From Sphingobacteriales bacterium (GTDB lineage Bacteria; Bacteroidota; Bacteroidia; Chitinophagales; Chitinophagaceae): a stretch of 5,745 nt of DNA. Positions 1-5,745 of this stretch are shown here, piece after piece. How positions within the stretch are numbered: position 1 is the stretch's first letter; the number at the start of each line of letters is the position of its first letter. Under the pieces are notes generated by a model. That model was not told the DNA's origin. It ran no database searches and was given only the letters and a program-made list of their open reading frames with translations. A program made the translations under genes and the position numbers. The stretch spans positions 1 through 5,745 of the forward strand of contig CANHUD010000159.1 of the NCBI GenBank assembly GCA_947463665.1, written 5' to 3'.

Positions 1-470
1 ACATGTGGAAGAAAATACCGGGCAGAGTTGGCAATATGAATGGCCATCTCTTTATTGGGCATACCCACATGCACATGCAGGCCGAAGATCAGATTGCTTC
101 GGGCGGCTTCCTGCATTTCGTTGACGATCTCATGATATCGCGCATTGTCGGTGATCAGCTGTCGCTCCCAATGCGAAAAAGGATGCGTCCCTGCTGCACC
201 TACCGTATACCCGAGCCCCTGTGCAATTCCCGCGATCGTTGAGCGCAGGGTGGTGATGTCTTTGAATGCCTGTTCGATATCGGCACAAATATCGGTACCC
301 ACCTCCACTACGGCCTGGTGCATTTCGGCCTTTACTTTATCGCGGATGATCTTTTGCCCTTCCGTAACGATCTTCTGCTCATGGCTGCGAAGTTCATAGG
401 TATTGGGATCCAGGACCATGTATTCTTCTTCCACCCCCAGGGTGAAATCTTTGTAGCGGATGTTTGACAT
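1..470 (-). CDS. Carboxylate-amine ligase, GCS2/YbdK-like family (partial, N-terminal 156 codons)
   Basis: The reverse strand reads from ATG at 470 to the window edge, giving 156 complete codons; the C-terminal part lies outside. Visible motifs fit the glutamate-cysteine ligase type 2 (GCS2) family: GVEEEYMVLD at residues 12-21, an acidic cluster typical of the nucleotide/metal site, GAAGTHPFSHW at 91-101, and FGLHVHVGMP at 129-138. Family members such as E. coli YbdK are about 370 residues, so roughly 40% is seen. They couple a carboxylate to an amine using ATP through an acyl-phosphate; YbdK has only weak glutamate-cysteine ligase activity in vitro, and most physiological substrates are unknown. 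The protein should be cytoplasmic, since it has no signal peptide. The start lies five bases after the stop codon of the ATP-grasp gene, which implies co-transcription and perhaps translational coupling. No Shine-Dalgarno sequence is visible. The family call is firm; the substrate is unknown. Confidence 0.93.
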   Translation of the reverse strand, partial: MSNIRYKDFTLGVEEEYMVLDPNTYELRSHEQKIVTEGQKIIRDKVKAEMHQAVVEVGTDICADIEQAFKDITTLRSTIAGIAQGLGYTVGAAGTHPFSHWERQLITDNARYHEIVNEMQEAARSNLIFGLHVHVGMPNKEMAIHIANSARYFLPH

Positions 471-475
471 ATAAC

Positions 476-1432
476 TTATACGGTTAGTGTTGATCGGTTG
501 ATGCTTTTCCGCAAATATTCTCCCCAGGTGAGGTTATCTTTACCCGCTACGGAAGCCTGGGCCCTTTCGATGGCGTAGGTGGCAGCGGTTTCTACAACCC
601 ATTCGAAGTTTTCATCGCCCACACTTTTACGGTCTGCATCCGGAGCCGGATTGCAGAAATCGATCGCATAGGGAATACCATCACGAACGGCCAGTTCCAC
701 CGTATTGAAATCATAGCCCAGGTAATGATTGAGGCGCAGCACCAGTTCTTCCATCCGGCTGTATTCTTCTTCCGAGGTTTCGAAAGAGGCTACATACCGC
801 AGATGGTGTGGGTTTCGGGGTTCGTACGGCATGATCCGTACGTATTTACCACCGATGCAGTAGCAGCGATAATATTTTTCAAAAACGATTTCTTCCTGAA
901 GCAGCATTACCAGCTGTCCGGTTTCCGCATGCTTTTCATAAAACTCATCGGCATTTTCGAGGCGGTATACATTCTTCCAGCCTCCACCGGCAAACGGTTT
1001 CATGTAAGCGGGAAAGCCTACATAGTCAAAGATCAACTTCCAGTTGAGCGGATAGGCCAGATTGCTGAAGGATTCATTGCTGGTATCTTCCGGCAAATCT
1101 CGGGAAGGCAGGATGACCGTCTTGGGAACCGGCACGCCTATTTTTGTGGCGAGGGCATTGTTGAAGAATTTTTCATCGGCGCTCCACCAGAATGGGTTGT
1201 TGATAACGGCGGTTCCGCAAAGAGCCGCATTTTTCAGGAAAGCCCGGTAAAAAGGAACATCCTGTGAGATTCGGTCGATGATCACTGCATAATCTGTCGC
1301 CTCTCCCTGCATTACTTTATCAATCCGAACCGGTTCAGCGTGGATACCGTCGATGTTTTTCCGGTTCACCCGTTCTACAAAAGCCTCCGGAAACGAACGT
1401 TCTTTTCCATGCAGAATACCGATTTTCTTCAT
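476..1432 (-). CDS. ATP-grasp family protein, probable carboxylate-amine ligase
   Basis: This 318-residue cytoplasmic protein has an ATP-grasp layout. An N-terminal pre-ATP-grasp lobe (about 1-85) starts with the strand KKIGILHGKE. The lobe junction DEKFFNNALATKIGVPVPKT (86-105) is typical of RimK/GshB/Ddl-like enzymes. The ATP-binding strand and glycine-rich loop are AYMKPFAGGGWKNV (142-155), with Lys145 the likely nucleotide-binding lysine. The hinge is LLQEEI (177-182). The metal-binding end is AIDFCNP (256-262), where Asp258 and Asn261 stand in for the usual Glu-x-Asn. Such enzymes activate a carboxylate as acyl-phosphate and join it to an amine or similar nucleophile. The substrate cannot be read from the sequence. 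The start is placed at ATG 1432 because the protein strand begins immediately there; a longer frame would need a TTG at 1477 and adds a non-homologous-looking 15-residue leader. The GCS2 ligase gene follows after five bases, so the two probably act in one pathway. Confidence 0.9.
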   Translation of the reverse strand: MKKIGILHGKERSFPEAFVERVNRKNIDGIHAEPVRIDKVMQGEATDYAVIIDRISQDVPFYRAFLKNAALCGTAVINNPFWWSADEKFFNNALATKIGVPVPKTVILPSRDLPEDTSNESFSNLAYPLNWKLIFDYVGFPAYMKPFAGGGWKNVYRLENADEFYEKHAETGQLVMLLQEEIVFEKYYRCYCIGGKYVRIMPYEPRNPHHLRYVASFETSEEEYSRMEELVLRLNHYLGYDFNTVELAVRDGIPYAIDFCNPAPDADRKSVGDENFEWVVETAATYAIERAQASVAGKDNLTWGEYLRKSINRSTLTV

Positions 1433-1512
1433 AACCACAGTTTTAGCTAATTTATTCGTAAACCAACAAAAAAACAAATAAACCCTTTGGAGTAGGTAGC
1501 CTATATTTAAAT
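1433..1512. promoter_or_regulatory. Divergent intergenic region between ATP-grasp and esterase genes
   Basis: These 80 AT-rich bases must hold the starts of both divergent transcription units unless each is read from outside. On the minus strand, TTTG (complement of 1475-1478) lies 20 bases from TAAATTAG (complement of 1447-1454). That is the Bacteroidota -33/-7 spacing, with one mismatch to TAnnTTTG, and would give a leader of only about 10 bases before ATG 1432. On the plus strand, TATATTTA (1502-1509) is a one-mismatch -7 box but has no correctly spaced -33 partner and lies too close to the esterase ATG. GGAG at 1489-1492 is 20 bases from that ATG, too far for a ribosome binding site. The region as a promoter area is inferred from gene orientation; the individual boxes are weak. 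Confidence 0.45.
1447..1478 (-). promoter_or_regulatory. Candidate promoter for the ATP-grasp/GCS2 operon (-33 TTTG, -7 TAAATTAG)
   Basis: Read on the minus strand, TTTG (1478-1475) is followed after 20 bases by TAAATTAG (1454-1447), which differs from the Bacteroidota -7 consensus TAnnTTTG at one position. Transcription would begin near 1440, only about 8-10 bases ahead of the ATG at 1432, so the transcript would be nearly leaderless. In AT-rich DNA a match of this quality can arise by chance. Confidence 0.3.
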
Positions 1513-2322
1513 ATGTTTAGGCAGAGGAATAATTTAACAGATGGGAAGCGATTTACGCTGGAATCGATTCATCTCAACAGATCAGTTGTAGTGGATGTAT
1601 ACGGACTTTCTTTTCTCACAAAATCTGAAAAATTAAGTCTTCTCTGTATCAACGATGGGCAGGATCTGGAAAAAATACCTTTTGCTTCGCTGCTGGAGAA
1701 AGAGCTGCAGGCAGGAAAGATTCATTCAGTTCTGTGTGTAGGCATTCATGCAGGTACGGATCGGAAAATGGAATATGGTGTGGCAGGTGTGCCTGATTAT
1801 TTACAACGGGGAGCGAAGGCAGAAGCGTATGGGCGGTTCATAACGATGGAGCTGATGCCCTGGATTCAACAGCTATCAAATGATTACCCGTTTCATGAAA
1901 CAGCGTTTGCCGGATTCTCACTGGGTGGGCTGATGGCACTGGATCTGGTCTGGAAGCAGCCGCATCTTTTTTCCTGTGCCGGTGTTTTTAGCGGAGCCCT
2001 CTGGTGGCGGTCGAAAGCCCTGGATGATGGGTATGAGGAAAGTCGCGACCGGATCATGCATGCCGAGATCCGAAAGCGGGCCTACCGTGAAGGGCAGCGT
2101 TTTTTCTTTCAGGCAGGTGCGCTGGATGAAACGTCGGACCGTAACGGCAACGGCATCATCGATTCCATAGATGATACACTGGATATCCTGCGGGAACTGG
2201 AAAACATTGGATACTGTAAAGGGGCAGAACTGCAGTATCTGGAACTGCCAAATGGAAGGCACGATGTGGCCACATGGGGAAGAGCCTTTCCTGAATTTCT
2301 ACGATTTGCCTTTCCGTTATAA
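1513..2322 (+). CDS. Putative esterase, alpha/beta-hydrolase fold (esterase D/PF00756-like)
   Basis: This 269-residue protein has the putative-esterase (PF00756) form of the alpha/beta-hydrolase fold. The nucleophile elbow is AGFSLGG (133-139), with Ser136 as catalytic serine. The acid is probably Asp205 in AGALDE (201-206), and the base is His250 in NGRHD (247-251). An early strand LSLLCINDGQD (41-51) and the SGALWW stretch (160-165) also fit the family. There is no signal peptide or membrane segment, so it is likely cytoplasmic. Relatives hydrolyse carboxyl esters or thioesters, including S-formylglutathione, feruloyl esters and siderophore esters; which applies here cannot be told. After the acid, residues 209-220 form a D-x-N-x-N-G-x-x-D-x-x-D loop that resembles an EF-hand calcium site. 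The ATG at 1513 is the only in-frame ATG at the open frame's 5' end. The gene is divergent from the ligase operon and convergent with the receptor gene. Confidence 0.9.
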   Translation: MFRQRNNLTDGKRFTLESIHLNRSVVVDVYGLSFLTKSEKLSLLCINDGQDLEKIPFASLLEKELQAGKIHSVLCVGIHAGTDRKMEYGVAGVPDYLQRGAKAEAYGRFITMELMPWIQQLSNDYPFHETAFAGFSLGGLMALDLVWKQPHLFSCAGVFSGALWWRSKALDDGYEESRDRIMHAEIRKRAYREGQRFFFQAGALDETSDRNGNGIIDSIDDTLDILRELENIGYCKGAELQYLELPNGRHDVATWGRAFPEFLRFAFPL

Positions 2323-2326
2323 ATAA

Positions 2327-2359
2327 AAAATAGGCTGCCTCATGGAGACAGCCTATTTT
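2327..2359. terminator. Bidirectional rho-independent terminator between convergent genes
   Basis: AAAATAGGCTG (2327-2337) and CAGCCTATTTT (2349-2359) are perfect 11-bp inverted copies. The centre adds a C/A mismatch and a CTC/GAG pairing (2339-2341 with 2345-2347) around an ATG loop. The run of A on the left and of T on the right gives a U tract in either direction. It starts five bases after the esterase stop and ends 21 bases before the receptor stop, so it can end both convergent transcripts. Confidence 0.9.
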
Positions 2360-2379
2360 ATTTGTACTAACTTTTTATG

Positions 2380-5300
2380 TTAGAAGATGTAACGGAAACC
2401 AAGCTGAAGGCTCCAGGTACTCGCGAATGAATTCACGTTTGTAAATGGAGTGGTTGGCAGCTGGCGGTTCACCTGCGACATACGATAAGTTGGCTGACCG
2501 GCAGCATTAGGGCCTGCTGGAACCAGCGGGTTACGAATCGTAGTTTGTTTCAGGATACCCCAGTCTTTGTTCAGCATGTTCGCAAAGTTGAGGATGTCCA
2601 GGCTGAACTGCAGCGTGTTGCGGCGATCACCAATGTTGGTGAATACATCCTGCAATAACTTGAAGTCCAGACGATCGTACCAGGGCAGCAATGAACCATT
2701 ACGCTGTACATATTTACCCTTGTTGTTGCGCAGGTAAGGTGTGTTTTCTACAAACTGCATGAAGGCATCCAACTGCTGCTGAGCAGTGTACGCATTCAGA
2801 GAAGAAGTGGCAGCCTGTGCAACAAAGATGATGTCGTTCGCATCTTTTGGAACATACAGAAGGTCAGTAGTATTGTTGCCGTCATTGTTCAGGTCACCAT
2901 TATAGAAATAGCTGAATCGTCCCTGAGCAGCGCCTTCATAGAAGAAGGACACGGTTGTTCCCAGGTGTTTCAGATATTCTTTGCGGTAAGACAAAGAAGC
3001 GATCACGCGGTGAGGAAGAACATTCAGGCCATTGTACATTTCCAGACTGTTCTGTGTGCCTATGGCCGGGTTGGCATTCCAAACGGAAGTTGCCTGTGCA
3101 CCCGGGTTCGCTGTTACATCATTGTACATGGTGTACGTGTAGGCTGCGAAACCGGAAATGCCTTTTGCACTGGATTTGCTCAGTTGAGTGGTAAATGATA
3201 CACCACCACCCCTGTTGGTATTTTCCAGTACTACAGCGGTAGTCAGGTTGCTATAGATAGAACGATCTGCAGAAGCGAGATAGCGCTCACGATTATCAGA
3301 TCCGGTGAAACGAGCGTTCGGTTCCCGCTGATTTGCGTTGCGCATCCGAACAGCATTAATATCCTTGGTAATGATCGCTTCCATGGTCAACATCCATCCC
3401 TTGTCAAACTGACGGTCGAATGCAATATTCGTACGGGCAATCTGAGGAAATTTGAAGTTGGGATCCATGAGCACGATGTTCGGAGGAAATGAAGTTCCTG
3501 CTGTAGAAGGGAATGTATTCCTGTAGAAATCCGGATTCGGATTGAATCTGTAGTTAGCCAGTTGTGCTCCTGTACGAACATTGGCACCAAACTGGTACAT
3601 ACCACTGTTGGTGGGCATGTTGGTATACCATACGAATGGAATACGACCGGTGAAAATACCGGAACCACCACGGATAATGAGGCTCTTATCGCCATTTACA
3701 TCCCAGCGGAAACCTACACGGGGAGACCAGAGAATAGAGCTCTTAGGCCATGCTCCTGTGTTGTAGCTCACCATGTTTCCGTTTCTGTCGGGGAGCTGAA
3801 GAGCAGATATGGAAGGATTCTCCAACGGCTGATCATGGAAAATAGGCTTGTCTGCCCGTACACCGTAGATCAGTTTGAATTTGTTCGATACCGCGAATTC
3901 ATCCTGGATGTAAGCACCTGCCTGTCCTATCTTCAACTCTGCACTGTAAACAGCCGGTTTATTGGGAACCAGTGAGTAGGTGTAAGCATAATAAATAGGT
4001 GCTCTGTCCTGAATGAAGTCATTGAGAGAGTTAAACACATAGTAGCTCTGTGAGGCAGGCATGAACATGTTGCCCACTTTCTGGTATTCATACGAAAGAC
4101 CTGCAGTGATCGTGTGTTTACCTTTATACAAGGTGAAGTTATCGATAACGCTGAAAACGTCGTTGATCACATCGTTGTTATTCGTGAACGGATCAACACC
4201 CGCACTCATGTAGTTTACACCTGAACCGTTGAAAATGTCGATCATCGGGAATACCTGGGTGTTGTACCCGCGGGTAGCCCTGATATTGGTGACAGTGGCC
4301 AGCAACTGGTTAGAGTACTTACCCCGGAAGTTGGAATTCAGTTCAAGTGCGCCGGACCGTACCACATCCTTGAAGAAGAAGTTGGAGTTGGCGAACGACA
4401 TAGACTGAAGGCTGAATCGGTTCACCGGCAGACGGCTGATGGTACCAGAAGCACCTGTAGCTGTGAAACCACCGTTGTTTGGTACACTGGATCCGTTCAG
4501 ACCGGCATCGTTGGTGCTTATTAATTCATTGTACTTTGCTGTCAGCTTGTGAACATCGCTGATGTTCCAGTCGATCTTAGCCAGAATCTTTGTATTCTCT
4601 GCCTGGAAATTCGGGAAATTATCAAACGCACCGGTTTCATATCCGTATTTGCTTCTCAGATGATCAGAAAACTTCCGGAGAGAATCCACATGGGTAGAAG
4701 AAATGTTACCCTGACCGGAACCACCGGTAGGAGTGAACGTTACACCCGGGAATTCACGTGTTTCCTGCTCTGCACTGGCGAAGAAGAACAGTTTGTTTTT
4801 GATGATTGGACCACCCAGCGTAAAACCAAAGGTCTGGTTTTTCTGGAGAGCTCCCGGGGCGAGTTTCAGATCGCCAACATTCCGGCCATTGTAGTTCTGG
4901 TTGCGGAAATAACCATACGCGCTTCCTTTGAAAGTGTTGGTACCGCTCTTGGTTACCGCGTTGATACCGGCACCGGTAAAACCAGCCTGGCGTACATCAA
5001 AAGGAGCGAGGTTAATGGAGATCTCTTCGAAAGCATCCAGCGAAATGGGCTGGTTTCCACCACCAGGAAGCGGATCGCTGCTCAGACCAAAGTTATTGTT
5101 GAGGTTTGCTCCATCCACCTGTATGTTGTTGAAACGAGGGTCACGACCGCCAAAGCTGGTTCCGTTCGCCTGGGGGGTAAGGCGGGTGAAATCAGTGATG
5201 CTTCGGGAAATGGTAGGAAGCGATTGCAGCTGGCGAAGACCGATGTTGGTAGAGGCTCCGGTCTTATCGGCACCAATACGGCGTTTCCGACCCATAACCG

Positions 5301-5652
5301 TTACCTCCTGAAGGGAGGTTGTGGCAGTTTCCCCTAGCACTACATCCAGAAAATAGGGCTCACCCAGTAAGAGGGTGATGTTCCCCAGTGTAACTGGTTG
5401 AAAGCCAAGGTAGTTGACCACTACGTTATAAGGTCCTCCGATACGGGCATTCGGAATAGTGAATACCCCTTCTTTTTTGGACGCGGTTACATACCGGGTG
5501 CCTGATGGTGTGTGCGTGGCGGTTACCGTAGCTCCTTCCAAAGCTTTTCCGGTGGCATCCTTTACCACACCATTGATGTTACTGGTTGTAACCTGAGCCC
5601 AAAGAGCCGCAGGAAACAGCAACATTGCACCTAAGAATTTCAAGATTCTCAT
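2380..5652 (-). CDS. TonB-dependent receptor with carboxypeptidase-regulatory-like domain (Oar-like)
   Basis: This 1,090-residue outer-membrane protein begins with a Sec signal peptide (about 1-19, cleavage near LWA/Q). A carboxypeptidase-regulatory-like beta-sandwich follows (about 27-108, starting INGVVKDATGKALEGATV), then a TonB-box-like stretch QEVTVMG (115-121). The plug lies at about 135-250, with FNNIQVDGANLNNNFG (174-189) and GAGINAVTKSGTN (227-239). The rest is a 22-strand-type barrel ending in LGFRYIF, with the terminal Phe expected of an outer-membrane beta-signal. Length, plug sequence and the near-terminal DILNFANMLNKDWG (1019-1032) resemble Oar-like receptors, a group that includes Myxococcus Oar, needed for export of the protease PopC. 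A SusC role is unlikely because no SusD gene follows: the next gene downstream converges on it. The ATG at 5652 is chosen because the signal peptide starts there; the longer frame needs a TTG at 5718, upstream of the likely promoter box. The transported cargo is unknown. Confidence 0.93.
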   Translation of the reverse strand: MRILKFLGAMLLFPAALWAQVTTSNINGVVKDATGKALEGATVTATHTPSGTRYVTASKKEGVFTIPNARIGGPYNVVVNYLGFQPVTLGNITLLLGEPYFLDVVLGETATTSLQEVTVMGRKRRIGADKTGASTNIGLRQLQSLPTISRSITDFTRLTPQANGTSFGGRDPRFNNIQVDGANLNNNFGLSSDPLPGGGNQPISLDAFEEISINLAPFDVRQAGFTGAGINAVTKSGTNTFKGSAYGYFRNQNYNGRNVGDLKLAPGALQKNQTFGFTLGGPIIKNKLFFFASAEQETREFPGVTFTPTGGSGQGNISSTHVDSLRKFSDHLRSKYGYETGAFDNFPNFQAENTKILAKIDWNISDVHKLTAKYNELISTNDAGLNGSSVPNNGGFTATGASGTISRLPVNRFSLQSMSFANSNFFFKDVVRSGALELNSNFRGKYSNQLLATVTNIRATRGYNTQVFPMIDIFNGSGVNYMSAGVDPFTNNNDVINDVFSVIDNFTLYKGKHTITAGLSYEYQKVGNMFMPASQSYYVFNSLNDFIQDRAPIYYAYTYSLVPNKPAVYSAELKIGQAGAYIQDEFAVSNKFKLIYGVRADKPIFHDQPLENPSISALQLPDRNGNMVSYNTGAWPKSSILWSPRVGFRWDVNGDKSLIIRGGSGIFTGRIPFVWYTNMPTNSGMYQFGANVRTGAQLANYRFNPNPDFYRNTFPSTAGTSFPPNIVLMDPNFKFPQIARTNIAFDRQFDKGWMLTMEAIITKDINAVRMRNANQREPNARFTGSDNRERYLASADRSIYSNLTTAVVLENTNRGGGVSFTTQLSKSSAKGISGFAAYTYTMYNDVTANPGAQATSVWNANPAIGTQNSLEMYNGLNVLPHRVIASLSYRKEYLKHLGTTVSFFYEGAAQGRFSYFYNGDLNNDGNNTTDLLYVPKDANDIIFVAQAATSSLNAYTAQQQLDAFMQFVENTPYLRNNKGKYVQRNGSLLPWYDRLDFKLLQDVFTNIGDRRNTLQFSLDILNFANMLNKDWGILKQTTIRNPLVPAGPNAAGQPTYRMSQVNRQLPTTPFTNVNSFASTWSLQLGFRYIF

Positions 5653-5682
5653 GTGAAGCGATTTTTTTAGTTTTTGATTGCA

Positions 5683-5715
5683 CAAAAGTAAGGAAATCGG
5701 CAATGGCCGACCTAA
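5683..5715 (-). promoter_or_regulatory. Bacteroidota-type promoter of the TonB-dependent receptor gene
   Basis: On the minus strand, TACTTTTG (5690-5683) matches the Bacteroidota -7 consensus TAnnTTTG exactly. The best -33 candidate is TTAG (5715-5712), 21 bases upstream, which matches TTTG at three of four positions. Transcription would begin near 5677, giving a leader of about 25 bases before ATG 5652. That leader is A/T-rich and has no Shine-Dalgarno sequence, as is usual in this phylum. Confidence 0.6.
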
Positions 5716-5721
5716 CAAGTC

Positions 5722-5745
5722 ATTAACATTTCATCACCTGTTAAT
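5722..5745. repeat. Inverted repeat ATTAACA-N10-TGTTAAT upstream of the receptor promoter
   Basis: ATTAACA (5722-5728) and TGTTAAT (5739-5745) are perfect 7-bp inverted arms with a 10-base spacer. The centre lies about 55 bases upstream of the inferred transcription start, a position typical of an activator or dimeric-regulator site. The second arm touches the window edge, so the repeat may be longer. It is AT-rich, so chance is possible. Confidence 0.4.

Noticed and set aside
3..399. Two overlapping plus-strand open frames of 79 and 84 codons.
   Set aside because: Both are antisense to the GCS2 ligase motifs GVEEE, AGTHPF and GLHVHVG and look like shadows of that gene.
725..1267. A 180-codon open frame on the plus strand.
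   Set aside because: It is antisense to the ATP-grasp gene, whose motifs occupy the same bases; the predicted protein has no recognisable features.
1433..1477. An N-terminal extension of the ATP-grasp protein by 15 residues.
   Set aside because: It would start at TTG within an AT-rich intergenic tract, while the ATG at 1432 opens directly onto the expected first beta-strand.
1503..1514. A perfect 12-bp palindrome, ATATTTAAATAT, overlapping the esterase start codon.
   Set aside because: It is made only of A and T in an AT-rich intergenic region, where such palindromes are expected by chance; no second copy is seen.
4549..5337. A 262-codon open frame on the plus strand.
   Set aside because: It lies wholly antisense to the plug and N-terminal barrel of the receptor; its translation shows no domain, and the minus-strand protein is unmistakable.
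2380..5652. Annotation of the receptor as SusC.
   Set aside because: No SusD gene follows it, and its plug and C-terminal sequences fit Oar-like receptors better.
5653..5718. A 22-residue N-terminal extension of the receptor.
   Set aside because: It would start at TTG upstream of the exact -7 box and would bury the signal peptide behind a polar leader.
1..5745. tRNA, rRNA, CRISPR array, insertion sequence or prophage elements.
   Set aside because: No repeat array, transposase, cloverleaf or ribosomal sequence was recognised on either strand; nearly all bases are accounted for by four genes and short intergenic regions.

Overview
The window looks like chromosomal DNA of a member of the Bacteroidota, most plausibly the Chitinophagia or a relative. 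Three things point this way: a roughly 1,090-residue TonB-dependent receptor carrying an N-terminal carboxypeptidase-regulatory-like domain, an exact Bacteroidota-type -7 promoter box (TAnnTTTG) ahead of it, and start codons without recognisable Shine-Dalgarno sequences. The assignment rests on these features alone; no database comparison was possible.

Layout. Positions 1-470 (minus strand) hold the first 156 codons of a GCS2-type carboxylate-amine ligase (YbdK-like), cut by the window edge. Five bases upstream of it, 476-1432 (minus) encodes an ATP-grasp protein, so the two almost certainly form an operon. An 80-base intergenic region separates the ATP-grasp gene from a divergent alpha/beta-hydrolase esterase at 1513-2322 (plus). 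The esterase converges on the receptor gene at 2380-5652 (minus), and a strong symmetrical hairpin at 2327-2359 sits between the two stop codons as a probable bidirectional terminator. Positions 5653-5745 hold the receptor's probable promoter and a 7-bp inverted repeat that may be an operator.

How the genes may work together. The two ligases come from unrelated folds but both make carboxylate-amine (amide) bonds with ATP. The arrangement resembles the two-step logic of glutathione synthesis (a Glu-Cys ligase followed by an ATP-grasp ligase), so the operon may make a small peptide-like or amide-conjugated metabolite. The divergent esterase could act on the same compound or be unrelated. The receptor has its own promoter and no SusD partner gene downstream. 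It resembles the Oar-like group of large TonB-dependent outer-membrane proteins more than a SusC glycan transporter, and it appears to be an independent transcription unit.

Most of the window is ordinary in architecture. The best lead for undescribed biology is the ATP-grasp/GCS2 ligase pair, followed by the receptor's unknown cargo.
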